DNA of 64,000 nucleotides from the NCBI GenBank assembly GCA_958510875.1, contig OY294068.1:153672388-153736387 (forward strand). Reading direction: 5' to 3'. The notes beneath the pieces are model-generated. The model had not been told where the DNA came from, did no database searches, and saw nothing but the letters and a program-made list of their open reading frames with translations. A program made the position numbers and the translations under genes. The DNA comes from Endomychus coccineus. Its lineage: Eukaryota; Arthropoda; Insecta; Coleoptera; Endomychidae. Shown here in pieces: positions 36,171 through 48,030 of this stretch; within the stretch, counting starts at the first letter, position 1, and each line of letters starts with the position of its first letter.

Positions 36171-37260
36171 TCTTCTTTAACGTTTTGCATGTTGTTTCTG
36201 TGAGTTTAAAACTAATATTGTAACTAGGACAATTAGCTTCACGATTTTCGAATGTGAATAAAAAAAACAGCAATATTCAGAGAACTATGTTTATTCGGTA
36301 TTCTAGCTTATAAATACAATTAAAAATGAATGTTAAGATGATTTATTTAACACAAGGTGTACTGTGTAAATATTTTTCATTCAGAAGAAAATGACAAACT
36401 TCAAGGTGCAAGTGTGTAGCTACAAATTTGGTATTCTTAGAGAATATTTTACTTGTCTCATTATTCTGTTATTGATTTTTCTTTGAGAGAGTTTCTGGCG
36501 GGTTGCTTTCCACGAGGGTTGGAAACTGCTGTTTGGCCAGCATCTTATTGACTGTGTACCGCTTAATTTCAGTAATATTTGGAAGAGCGCAATAAAACTC
36601 GAACGTCGAAGGGAGCATTGACAGTGAAATATGATCCCATTTGGTCGATTAGGTTGAATGAAACGGTTGAAGTTCCGTAGTAGAACTGACTGAACGTTTC
36701 AAATATGTCTTAGAATGCACCATTTCGACATGTAATTTCTATTAACGCCTTTATACTTTGTAGTTCTCTTGAGAATGACAACGTTTGTGTTCCATTAATA
36801 TTGCAGCAATCTGTTTAGTGAAGATGTGCGATAATTACTTTATTAATGGTCGTTGAAAGACCCAATAAGCGATAATTTTTCCCACAATACAGATTTTCAC
36901 ATAGTACGTTGGTCAATTACTGGATCGAATAAAAGGTTTTCCAGCTTTCTAAGCTTTAAATAAAGATAACTGTTCAATATGTTTTGGCTAAGCCTTGTGA
37001 TAAATCCTCTAACCTCATTTTTGTGAGGAATCAGATCGACATTTTCAAAGATGGCAATGAAATTCCAGAACTTAAGAATTCAGACATCGCACCCTTTTCT
37101 GAAGAAAATGGAATTTTCCCGATTTTTTTTCGGTTACAATACCGTAACTCTTTCTCATAGGATATACCGTAATTTTTATATTCAAATCCATTAGGTGACG
37201 CGCATATCACACTTCTATGTTTTTGTGTTAAAACCTCATTTTTGTGTGGAATAAGATAAA
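36171..37260. other. Otopetrin intron 3 sequence, nothing recognised
   Basis: There are several short antisense open frames without motifs. No repeat structure was identified. Confidence 0.35.
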
Positions 37261-37269
37261 TAGAAATCA

Positions 37270-38320
37270 ATAATGATTCTTGACCCAGCTATGAATTTTG
37301 AATAAATTCTCGGGAAATAGATCACAATAACATATATGCTTATTATTTTCGTCTTTACCTACGACCATCATCAGAAGACGTCTAACTGTATGAGAAGTCA
37401 TTTTTTAAAACTAATTGTATCAAGCACAAAGCGTCCTTATCGCATTAATTTCAATTAAAAATGCCCACGTCGCCGAAACGAACAGAAACACGAGTATTCG
37501 AAATTGTAATATATTAATGTTTTAAGTATATGAATATGTATCAATAAGCCACTGCATAGCAATCTACTTCCAATAATCGAAGTCATGCATTGTTTGAATA
37601 AGAGTGAAACCTAACTATAATACGCTCAAGAATCCATTCGAACCAGATTTTAAAGATTTATGAGGTAATAGGAAAAGATTTGTCAGACCATACTATAAAT
37701 ATTGCTATTTCAGTATTCTACTTAAATTATACTTTTAACATTATAAAGAAGCATGTATAAATTTGCAAATAGTTAATTGAATTAGTATAAATTTGACTTA
37801 ATGATTGAACATTTGATTTATATTTACAGACTTAGACTCACGTCGTATGAGAATCATTTTCAGGATAGATGTTTTATAATAATTGGTTCCTTTAGTTAAA
37901 ATAACAGTCAGTAGGTTTATGCGTAACATATGTATCATACTTTTTTAAACATTTCTTATTTTTCTCTGAGTTCTGCGGAATGTAAGGTAATTTTATAAAA
38001 TTATCTGTATTACCGTTTATATTATATATATATGACGTACTATTATAGAGTTTGTTTATTCTTTCTTGGGTTTAAAAAATGTTCTGGGTAGACATTCATT
38101 TCCAACTTTCAAATTTTTGGGATGGTTTTTTGGGTGTGATAACGATCTGTAAGGCATCCTTTCATTAGTTCATATCTAGGAAATTTATGTTTTTGTTCAC
38201 TTCTATTTCACAAGTAAATTGATACGTCGTCTTCTGATGATGGTCGTGATACCGAAAAATACGTGAAGACGAAAATAATAAGCATTTGTGTTAGTGCGAC
38301 AATTTATATATGATAAATAG
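37270..38320 (-). mobile_element. Decayed Penelope-like element (lineage A)
   Basis: It is homologous to the lineage A element at 49.9-51.5 kb, with many deletions. There is a 3' non-coding region (37320-37780). It is followed by degraded coding sequence matching the KKCLKKYDI, PYIPETSEK and INKIYNG regions (37920-38110). Part of the INFLDMNI region lies near 38190. A ribozyme-like terminal motif occurs at both ends: minus strand near 37350-37385 and plus strand at about 38228-38270. Confidence 0.65.
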
Positions 38321-38369
38321 AAAGATAGCGACCTCAAATTCTATGAGGTTGTAGATAAGCGAGTCAGAC

Positions 38370-38945
38370 ATCCAACAACCTCTTGAAGAAAATGGAATTG
38401 TCTCGAATTTTTGATACATTTATTTTGAGCCCAAATTGACTATGATAAGTAGAACTGGAGGTAGCTTTGGTCCTAAAATGGGCACCTTACTTCTTAGGTA
38501 AGCAATATAGCATAGAAAAATTAGGATTTGAAAATCTAACTTTGTATTTAAATTATCGGAGATTACAAACACAAATACAAAATTTTAGATTTTCAAATCC
38601 TATCTTTCCAAACTGTATAGCTCACCTAAGATTCATCAACCGAATAATTCTATGAGGCCAACAACCTCTTGAAGAAAATGGAATTAGCTCGAATTTTTGA
38701 TACATTTATTTTGAGCTCAAGTTGACTATGATAAGTAGAACTGGAGGTAGCTTTGGTTCTAAAAATGGCACCTTACCTCTTAGGTAAGCAATATAGCTTA
38801 GAAAGATTAGGATTTGAAAATCTAACTTTCTATTTTAAATTATCGGAGTTTACCAACACAAATACAAACTTTTAGATTTTCAAATCCTAATCTTTTCAAA
38901 CTATGTAGCTTACCTAAGATTCATAAGCCGGATAATTCTTTGAGA
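38370..38945. repeat. Tandem duplication of a ~287-bp hairpin-forming unit
   Basis: Two units (about 38370-38655 and 38656-38945) both contain caacaacctcttgaagaaaa, then an inverted pair: cttaggtaagcaatatagc ... attaggatttgaaaatctaa against ttagattttcaaatcctaat ... gctcacctaag. Each unit is therefore a foldback of ~150 bp with flanks, repeated head to tail. Confidence 0.8.
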
Positions 38946-38989
38946 CCAATCATTTCAAATATTAATTGTCCCACGTATAACATAGCAAA

Positions 38990-40390
38990 ATAGTTAGTGA
39001 AGAAATTTAGCAAGCCGCATCAAGTTTGTCTTCTTTGGAACTACTCGCAAAATTGAAAGATTTCAATCTAGAACCTGGTGATACTCTCGTTTCATTAGAT
39101 CTTGTTTTACTATTTACAAATATCCCAATCCCAAAGTCGATAAACATCCTGAAGGAATGGCTTTAAAATATTAATATCCCCGATAGAAACTGCACAGAAT
39201 AAGGGATCCTTACGTCTTTATGTATGGAGCAAAATTATTTCACTTGTAACAAAAATTACTATAAGCAAACAAGCGAATGTGCAATGGGCAATCTACTTTC
39301 TCCATTTTTGGGCAATATTTTTCTAAGTGAACTTGAAACCTCCTTAAAATCAAAATTGAATCAGTTTCCAAAAATTTGAGATAGATATGTTTACGATATT
39401 TTTGAGATTACAAGTGAAGATTTTGATTTACATGACTTTTTGAACACGCTTGATATCCAATTTGATTAACTGAAATTCACTGTCGAAATAGAAACAGATA
39501 ATCAGCTTCATTTCCTTGATATTAACATTATAAAAGATGGTAATCACTTGGATTTCGACATATACAGAAAATCCACGGCAGATTCAACTGCACCATTTAC
39601 ATATAAAATATCTCCATTTAATAGTCGTATTTATATATCATTGAACGTCCCTTTGAGTCAGCATAATTATAATAACAAAGTTGAGAAACTTCAGGAAATA
39701 GCGTTGGACAATGGTTACGGCAAATCTTTGATCAATAATTTAATTTCTAAACAAAAAAGGAAATTGGAACGTAGCCAACTAACAAAATTAGAACCATCAC
39801 CTTCAAATACATCAATAAAATTCAAAAGTTCCACTTACCATCCTTCAGAAATTAATAAATTCCATAGTTTGTTTTTTTATTTTGCAATACAACCAGTTAA
39901 TAGAAGTAAGAACAAGCTAAAAAACCGTTTAGGCAACACCTGATGAAGTTTCCGATCTCAACAAATCCGGGATTTAGAAAATCGACTGTGAGTCGTGTTA
40001 AAAATGTTATGTCGGTCAAACTAGCAAGAACATTTGAACTTAGTATAAGGAACATTTTGCCCATATAAAAAAAATAATGGTGAAACATCAGCGTTAGCCG
40101 ACCATATATTCACACCATTTCTCAAAAAAGTTTGCCACTTTTAAAACGCAGTAGGTACAGACAAATTCAATATCTAGGTAATTTAGAAGGAATAGAAATG
40201 TATAAACGAAAAAGAAATTCATTAAATTCGGATTTATCTCTAGCTGAGGGTAACCCCTTTAAATTATTATCGCCAAATAATATTTAAACAGGCACATTTT
40301 GATTCATAATTTAGTTTACTCTGATGATGGCTACTTGGTAGCTGAAAGGTCCTCAGTACTTTATCAGCATTTTTAGTGGATAAGTGTGAT
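38990..40390 (+). mobile_element. Penelope-like element relic (lineage C, RT and GIY-YIG)
   Basis: Plus-strand frames with several stops give the RT motif A region (DTLVSLDLVLLFTNIPIP, near 39090). Next are CAMGNLLSPFLGNIFLSEL near 39290 and RYVYDIFEI, where YVDD would stand, near 39390. A clean 131-codon frame follows at 39548-39943, starting MDFDIYRKSTADSTAPFTYK. The GIY-YIG region (about 39950-40110) and a 3' UTR to 40390 match the copy at 12944-14165. The catalytic box and the stops show it is inactive. Confidence 0.75.
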
Positions 40391-40429
40391 TATTTCTTAT
40401 CTATAATTTTTATACAACTGAATAATATT

Positions 40430-40990
40430 CAAATAAAAATTTTTTTGAAGAACAAATTTTCTGCGCCTTGGAATCGAACCCGAGCCTACTGTGTGAGAGC
40501 CGAATAACCTAGCCCCTAGACCATACCCTTGGTTCATCGTCTTTTTTCATAACAATTAAAGTACGGTGAAAATTTAAGTTTACTTTTTTATTGTTATTGT
40601 TGTTGTTTTTGTTGAAATTTGGGTGAAAGCAGTTTTACATTAACTTAAATTTACTGTAAAAGTTTTGAATTGATTCAATGTATATTTTAGGAGCTATGCT
40701 ATTTTAAATTTTCAACCCTTCAGAAAAGGGTGAGTTTACACGATCTGCTTGAAAAACAATAGCTTTCGTCTCGAACAGCAAACGATTTTTCGTCCAAATT
40801 TGAATATGATCGGACCTTTCGTTTGACCTTGAGTTATCGTGTAGACAAGAAATTCGTGACATACAGACGAATTTCTGCAGTTGCTTAAAATTAGATGAAA
40901 AATACTATGGTAAAGGAATTTTTGCACGATGAATTTTTTTACGATTTTAGAAACAGATTGAATGCAATATACTCTTCGAACTTCGTCTTT
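40430..40990 (-). repeat. Interspersed repeat with tRNA-like promoter segment, copy 2
   Basis: On the minus strand, about 40545-40465 has box A-like tggtctaggggctagg and box B-like ggttcgattcc. The rest aligns with copy 1 at 28960-29720 (aatttgggtgaaagcagttt, cccttcagaaaagggtg). Direction and extent are as uncertain as for copy 1. Confidence 0.65.
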
Positions 40991-41074
40991 GCTATAATAT
41001 TTCATTATCATGTTACACTAACATTCTGCTTTGAAAACATTAATTCATAATTTCACTTCAATCTGTTGTTTCAG

Positions 41075-41298
41075 GGATGCCTTAGCTACAACACTGTCGG
41101 CTTTATACGGAAAGTTATTAGTGGTGATGGGAACTGCCTTTCCCATGGCGGAAGTTATTTCAACCTACATTCCCCCTTCGTTTTACGAGGCATACTATAT
41201 TTATCTATATATAGGCAGTATGTTTTTTCTGCTATATATGTATACTGTATTACTCAGGGATAAAAGGAAACGAAAGAGAGACGCAGAAGCTGCAAACC
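41075..41298 (+). CDS. otop: Otopetrin coding exon 4 (membrane helices 1-2)
   Basis: Acceptor ttgtttcag ends at 41074; donor gtaagt is at 41299. It encodes residues 173-248. The first hydrophobic helix is about 174-200 (LATTLSALYGKLLVVMGTAF), followed by a short loop (ISTYIPPSFY) and the second helix at about 209-233 (YYIYLYIGSMFFLLYMYTVL). A basic cytoplasmic tail (RDKRKRKRDAEAAN) comes next. This matches the start of the otopetrin fold. Frame entry is AC|G and exit is C|, consistent with exon 5. Confidence 0.92.
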
Positions 41299-41387
41299 GT
41301 AAGTTCGATTCAGTTCATCTTTTAGAGTGACATAATTCTAGAAACAACACAGCAGATAATTATTACTATACTAGAAGTAACTCATAC

Positions 41388-42223
41388 AAAGGCAAAGTGA
41401 AAAGTTTCCGAAATAGAAACAAGAAAAGATTTATTTCATCAAAACCTATTTTATTTCTGAACAAAATCTCCTTGTAGCCCGATTCACTTCGTCCAACGTT
41501 CTTCTAATTTTTCGGCTTACAAATAATACTATTTCGGCAATGCTTCAAAATAGCAAAATAGGCGTTTGCCTCAACGATGACCTCATGGTTGGAGCCAATC
41601 TCTTTCCGCCAAGTCATTTCTTCAAGTTTGGAAATAGATAAAAATCGCAGGGACCCAAATCTGGAGAATATGGTGGATGACGAACCAATTCGTAGCGCAA
41701 TTCATGCAATTTTGGCATTGCGACTGCGGACCTGTTCGCCGGTGTGTTGTCCTGGTGGGAGAGCACTTTCTTCTTTGTCAAATGGGTCGAATCGATCCAA
41801 CAGCTCTGCATAATATACGCCAATGATCGTTTTGCCCTTTTCAAGGTAATGGCTTGTGGGATATGGACGATACCGTGTGCATCCCAAAAAACTGTCGCCA
41901 TGACTATGTTGGCCGACTGCTGACCCATTTTGGCCTGTTTCGCCTTCGATTCGCCAGGACAAGTTCACTGTTTCGACTGTTCTTTATTCTCAGGTGTGTT
42001 GTGATGAATACATGTTTCGTCCACGATTTCGAAGTGGCGCAAAAAGTCCTTATTATCGCGCTTGAACATCTCCAAACACTCCTTTGAAGTTGTCACACGG
42101 TCGCGCTTGCTACTGAAAATTTTAATGCATTCTAGTTGAAGATGATACATCACAAATATCAAATGGTATTTCTGATTCTGGCGCCATCTGTTTTATTTTT
42201 CAGGAACTTTTCACATTGCCTTG
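41388..42223 (-). mobile_element. mariner relic
   Basis: The ends are inverted (aggcaaagtgaaaagtttcc on the left, ggaacttttcacattgcc on the right). The minus-strand frames run FLRHFEIVDETCIHHNTPEN near 42000 (first catalytic D). Then come MATVFWDAHGIVHI, SHQDNTPANRSAVA near 41740 (second D) and HPPYSPDLGPCDFYLFPNLK near 41650 (third D, the DD34D region). The N-terminal HTH is missing and frames shift, so it is dead. It is of the same general family as the relic at 24110-25000. Confidence 0.82.
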
Positions 42224-42779
42224 GTGCCTTGGTGGATTACTTTGAAATTTTGGAACTAACCAGCCCCAATGATTCAAACTTTAATTTTTCTGCATTATTA
42301 TCATTTACTTCTACCTAGTTTTATATAACAACCTCACTTTTGGATACACCCCTTTGAATAAGAAAAATGAATCCTCATTGCTCATGTTCAGTTCAAGAGG
42401 TTGAATTGAAAATTCCTGAAAGCTGAAAAACGTGTCGTGTATTGAGTGTATATATTATCTCTATTAATTGGGATATAAAAAGAATGCCGTATGCTTTTAG
42501 TATTGTCCTTTCCTATAGCTTTTCTCCCGTCATTGGCAAATAAATGGTAGTGTATAAGCAATGGCGTAACTACCGCCGTTATGAAAATTTGAACGGTTAT
42601 AACAGTTATTTACGGGATTTTAGGTGTTAACGCCCCTTAAAAACTTTTAGAGGAGCTCTTCAGTCCCAATTGAAACAATGTTTGGAAATAAGTTTCCTAA
42701 AATTCTGACTTGTGATGAGAATCCCAAAGCATCAGGCATGCCAGCGTAAGCAATATTCTGGGTTTCTGGCAGGCCACAA

Positions 42780-43715
42780 ACCTGCTAGAATACTTCGGAA
42801 GTTGGAGAATAAAACTCAAATTTTACACAAAACTTTCAACATTTAGTTTAAAAATGTTGACAAATTGTTTCACCACACAGTGGCATTTTCAAAGCAAAGA
42901 GTTATCAACTAAAGCTAAATCTGAAAGTAAGTCCTTAAATATTAGGGATCAGAATGTGGTACAAATTGAGGGACGGGGTGGATAATGGTGGGAGTGAATT
43001 TACAAAATTGTTAACATGTGGTGAATTATATGTATCAATTTGATCATTTAATATTACATTATTATTGTTTTTTGAGTGTTTCAATATTTATATGGATTCT
43101 AGTATATTAGGTTTATGTCCTTTCTCCTGAATATGTAGAATATCTGGATTAAGGGTGAAATTGTGGTTATGTTCTAACAGGTGATTCGCGTAATTAGAGT
43201 CCTCTTTTCTGAGCCTGTACCTTCTCAAATGTTCGTTGCACCTTACGCTGGAACTGCGTCCAGTTTGTCCTACGTACAAAGCACTACAGTCATCACATAG
43301 GACATAAGTAGAAGTTACAGGCTCAAACAAGAGGACTCTAATTACTCGAATCACCTGTTAGAACACAACCACAATTTCACCTTTAGACATAAACTCAATA
43401 TACTAGAATCCATAGAAATATTGAAACACTCAAAAAACAATAATAATGTAATATTAAATGATCAAATCGATACATATAATTCACCACTTGTTAACAATTT
43501 TGTAAATTCACTCCCACCATCCCTCAATTTGTACCACATTCTGATTCCTAATATTTAAGAACATACTTTTAGATTTAGCTTTAGTTGATAACTCCTTGCT
43601 TTGAAAATGCCACAGTGTGGTGAAACAATTTGTCAGAATTTTTAAATTAAATGTTAAAAGATTTGTGTAAAATTTGAGTTTTATTCTCAAACTTCCGAAG
43701 TATTATGCTAGAATA
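42780..43715. mobile_element. Head-to-head pair of Penelope-like GIY-YIG fragments forming a palindrome
   Basis: The minus-strand arm (43354-42780) encodes CDDCSALYVGQTGRSSSVRC, then NYANHLLEHNHNFTL and an ILESI with the catalytic Glu. The plus-strand arm (43318-43715) encodes NYSNHLLEHNHNFTF and LNILESIEILKHSKNN. The two arms are inverted copies of each other with a few percent to ~10% divergence over ~400 bp, separated by a short centre. Only the endonuclease and 3' region remain in each. Confidence 0.75.
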
Positions 43716-44468
43716 CAATAGGCTATTGACCATGGGACAAAAATGGGCCAATCCAGTAGCCTATAGAGGATGGTGATACCCTAAAATTTGTTCACGAAGT
43801 ATTAGTTTTGTCAATTTGAATAGCAAGAAAATTAGATTTGATACCTTGGGCTCCTCTTTATTTAATGCCTTATTCAAATTTTATCTTCTGAAATTTTGTT
43901 TTTCACAACATAGACTGAAGGTTTGAAAACATTTTTGTTCCAGAAAATTTGAATTTGTATTGTAGGTACATTAAGTAAAATAACTATCTGAATGGAACCG
44001 TTTTTCAAATCGGGTTACACTAGAATTTGTAATTCCGACGATAATTATTAAGGTTGGTGAAAAGTTACCCAAATCAACTTTATCAGTGTCTGTAGAAAGC
44101 ACAATGTAATGGCCTCTCAAAAATTTTTGTTAGAAATTATCAACATCGAAAAATGATATCAATTTGATGTGTACACAAATTTGAATAACGTAAAAATGAT
44201 CATATAATCTATTTTTTTTTAAATAAAATGTTATATTCTGAATGCAAAGCTATATGTTGGAAATTCTGTACAAAAAATAACAATCAAATTTTTCTAACGG
44301 CATTCAATTTTGAAATAGCTGGAGAGCCTGAAAGTATTATTGGAATGGAATGTAGATTTAGATTTTACGGACATTTCATTGTATGATATGATGAATATAT
44401 TAGAAAGGTTCGACGCTTTTTGGTGACAGCAAGTTATTGGAATCTGTATTGGAAATACATTTTTTCAG
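43716..44468 (+). other. Otopetrin intron 4 right part, nothing recognised
   Basis: AT-rich, ending in tttttcag at 44468. Confidence 0.4.
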
Positions 44469-44627
44469 AAGCGGAAGATAAGGATGACAACACTGACGAA
44501 GAATCTGACAACGAAACAGAAGACTCATGTGGTTCTTCCAGTAGCACCTACGTACCCCGCAGATCATCCATCCAAATTCCAAAACAAAATCATTACGGAA
44601 GTTTTTATTTGCGCATGGGAGCTGTTG
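44469..44627 (+). CDS. otop: Otopetrin coding exon 5 (acidic loop, start of helix 3)
   Basis: Acceptor atttttttcag ends at 44468; donor gtaagg is at 44628. It encodes residues 248-301. An acidic loop comes first (AEDKDDNTDEESDNETEDS), then SCGSSSSTYVPRRSSIQIPK, then HYGSFYLRMGAV, which begins the third helix. The phase (C|AA to GTT G|) fits the flanking exons. The acidic, serine-rich loop lies on the cytosolic side between helices 2 and 3, where otopetrins vary in length. Confidence 0.88.
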
Positions 44628-44682
44628 GTAAGGATTCTTTGTATGATGTCTGCAAAATAATGATTTGTGGTTTTCTTTTTAG

Positions 44683-44843
44683 CGTTCGGTATAGGCAGTA
44701 TGATTTACTCAGGGCTTGAATTTGGACAATACTTCGAACTCGAAGGAGATACTAAGTGCCATAACGTATTCATAGCTTTAACTCCTGCTACAAGGATGGC
44801 GTTTATTTTTATACAAATGTATTTTATCTTCTTGAATAACGAA
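44683..44843 (+). CDS. otop: Otopetrin coding exon 6 (membrane helices 3-4)
   Basis: Acceptor tctttttag ends at 44682, after an intron of only 55 bp; donor gtaagt is at 44844. It encodes residues 301-354. Helix 3 continues (AFGIGSMIYSGLEFGQYFEL) and helix 4 is RMAFIFIQMYFIFLNN. FGxGSMIYSGLEFGQYFE is a strong otopetrin signature. The exon ends on a codon boundary. Confidence 0.93.
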
Positions 44844-46239
44844 GTAAGTTGGTACAGTTTCTTATGAAATAATGTTTGTGAATAAGTGTGCTGAAAGGAT
44901 ATGTTTATTGAAGTAGTTGGTCCGGTAAGATAGATTTTGAAAAATAATCGTCTCTGCATTGCCGCATTTAGTCCCAGATAGCTTCATATAGGTCCCATCA
45001 TAGAAGGTATTCAGCATCTTGAATCGCAGATTTTTTTAAGTGCAATTTTGGCCTAATGGAATATTTTAATGCTCAGAAATAATAATCGAATAAAATTATA
45101 ACATTATTATATGTTTCTGATTGTCAATAACTATATTGCGATCAACTCTTCTTTTTCTTAACGTTCGTTTGGAATTAATTTTTCAAAAAACATAGTTTAC
45201 TTAGGACCCAATCAAAACATGATCCGGCTCTGCGTCATTGTATGTGATGAACGCTTTTCACGTTAAGAAAAACCACCATAGTTCAAGGTCAGCCAGCATG
45301 TGAGTTTGATCATATTTTCATTGTTTTTGAATACAACTAACCATTTGATTCGAAAAACTGTGTTTCAAACAAATTTAGTAGTTCTTTACTTATTATATTA
45401 AATAACACAAATTATTTGTAAATGTCATACACAAACTATTGTAGTGTTTTACAAATGTGTGAAGAAAAATAGAGTATTGGTTCTGCTTTCGTCGAATTCA
45501 AATGTAATAGTATCAAAAAAATATACCTTCTTTGGTATTAAATGACGGAAAGACAGTGAATGGCGAAAGAATTTCTCAGAAGGTTACTATTTGAGATCGA
45601 TTTTTGAAATAAAACTGAACTGAAATATTTGGATGAAGATATGGAAAATTTACTTTCAGCTTCAAATCAATATCATTAATCCATATTGTGATATTAAAGT
45701 AAGCAATCTTAATTATTGAATCGAAATACCCGATTATCAAAATCTTCAAATGAATGTACGATTTCCAATAATATAGGTACTTTCGAGAATCTCAGAACCA
45801 CTATTTTAGTAGGATGAATATAAAACTCAGCAAATTTCGAAGTAGAATTAATTTTTTGTAGTCACACAAGTTGGAAGATTCTCTGTCATAATAATCATCT
45901 TTCATCATGTGGATGTGTTTTTCATTTTCTGTTGCATACTTATGTATTATAGATATTGATATGGGTAAATTTTGTTCAACATACTCTGAAACAATGAGCT
46001 TACTTATTTTGGTAGCACAACATCTTTCACTCATTAGTTGAAAGAAAACCGAGTGGAAGTTAAGAGAAAATATTCTTGATTCATTTCGGTTACATCTTGC
46101 ATTTATTTTACAAGAGGTTCATGAACAAAATGAAAAATAAAACTATTCTGATAACTAGCAATTTCAAATACAGGTAAAAATTATACTTCATTAGAAGAAA
46201 CGTATAGCGATATCATTAATTTGTATTAAATTTGCTATC

Positions 46240-46440
46240 TTGAATAGTAAACTTCCGCGGATAGCTAATCTTGAAAAATCTTGGCTTCGGGATTCCGCGT
46301 CACAATAGCTTGACTTGATGCCGACGTTTCGCCAACCATTACAGGTGGCATCTTCAGGGCAGGCTTGAGGCTTGAACTGAAACGTCGGCATCAAGTCGAG
46401 CTATTGTGACGCGGAATCCATTCCGAAGCCAAGATTTTTC
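46240..46440. mobile_element. Lineage B Penelope-like terminal repeat, two inverted halves
   Basis: The left part (46245-46380) matches the left end of 25064-26035, including acgtttcgccaaccattac. It then meets an inverted partial copy (cgtcggcatcaagtcgagct...) ending in caagatttttca at about 46440. No coding sequence remains. A ribozyme-like core occurs on the minus strand at 46323-46357. Confidence 0.7.
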
Positions 46441-46494
46441 ATTAAAATTTCTGTTGTAACTTGAGGTTATTACACAAGCACATCAAAATAATGA

Positions 46495-46990
46495 ATATCA
46501 CTCAACTGCCTTAGACACTATAGAACCTTTAAACAATGCAAATAACACAGGATTGTTCACTTCATCAGTATGCCCAATAGTTTTTGCCCATATTTCTGGT
46601 GTTGGTTTTCCTGCCTGTATCCACATAGCCACTGATTTACTGCCAACTGTGCCATCTTGATTTTTATAGTAGTTAGTTATATCCAAAATTGGTTGAATGG
46701 GGTTAAAAATATAATGGTAAGGGGGTAGATGAAGCAATTCGTGGCCCTATTTTTCAAGTAACATAATTATCTGCAACATATAATGGTTGTGGCTTATAAG
46801 TACTAAAATCAACAACAGTGGTTTAAAGGAGTTTTCATAAGGTAGGTATATTATTCCTACTTCATCATTCTTGTATATCACATTTCTTGGTGGTGCTTGT
46901 TGTCAGTTTATCCATTATCCACAACGATGGTGGTGGTTTCTTCTAAATTCACTAAAAGTTGAATTTCAAATCAATTTAGGAATTTGTTTC
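46495..46990 (-). mobile_element. Tc1/IS630-like transposase remnant
   Basis: Minus-strand frames give TTIVVDNG near 46930, at the place of VxDNAPYH with the second catalytic D. They also give HLPPYHYIFNPIQPI near 46720, matching LPPYHCEFNPIE, and TPEIWAKTIGHTDEV near 46590. No catalytic Glu is retained in the LPPYH block (Q instead of E). It is a short decayed piece. Confidence 0.6.
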
Positions 46991-47957
46991 GATAGATTTC
47001 ACCATGATAATCGATATCCTATGTTTCTGAAGAAAATATTAGTTATGTACTAGGAATAGAACCTGCTGTACAAGTACAACTAGTATGATTGCATTAAGTA
47101 CTTACAATATACACTGTTGCAGTTAGTTTTAACAACTTTAATGCTAGATTCTTCCCAGGGATGACCGACAGTACATACCATCTTAACAGATCCATGTTTT
47201 GTCGGGATGAATAAATAAGTAGAGATACATGCAGCTTAATTTTTTCGTTTAATATACTGATGTAAAAAAATTTACACATGTGAACATTACGTTAACCAAA
47301 GCATCGCTTGTTAAACATTATGGGGACTATTCATCATCGATTGGAATGATTCACAAGTAGTCGAGGATAAGCACTAAAATAGGCCAAATCTGCTAAAGTT
47401 GGCGCAGTTGGATGGATTGAGATGCGGTTTTCTGCATTCGATTCAGAAAGTGTTTTTGAAAATTTGTCCGGTATTTTCTACAACCAAAAAAAGCATTTTT
47501 CTGAATGCTTTTCTTGAGGTGAATAAGAAAACGGACTCGAATTGGTTTCTCGGAGGTTTTTGGGGTCGCTGAACACGAATATGCTATCTAGAAAATTCCC
47601 TGAAGTCCCCTTGGACCTCCCCGGGGGTATCCGGTCGTCCTGACGCCCTAGATATCGATGAAATTAATTGAAAAATTATTTTTAATGTTTGTTAACTGTT
47701 CAAGAGGTGATATGAAGGTTGCTAGTGATGATTACGTCGTGAAAAAACTCTTCTGCAATACCTGGTGTACTCCTGGTGTCCGGGTGACCACGTCATCTTC
47801 TGGAAAGTTACTAATTTTTCTCAATTAAATGTAACAAATTCTAGCTCTCGGGGGTTTTAAATGTCACCGATCACGACTGTGACACTCGCAATGTTCTGCA
47901 AATTACCTGGGGGTTTTTCCGGGTCCCTCGAGTCATGTGTATCTATTCTTATTCATT

Positions 47958-47961
<4 letters not shown>

Positions 47962-48026
<65 letters not shown>
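47962..48026. repeat. (AT)n microsatellite, left tract
   Basis: About 32 AT dinucleotides directly abut the left end of the Penelope-like element at 48028. Confidence 0.95.

Positions 48027-48027
<1 letters not shown>

Positions 48028-48030
<3 letters not shown>

Noticed and set aside
45801..46034. 77-codon antisense frame in intron 6
   Set aside because: No recognisable domain and no repeat partner; kept as unassigned intron sequence.
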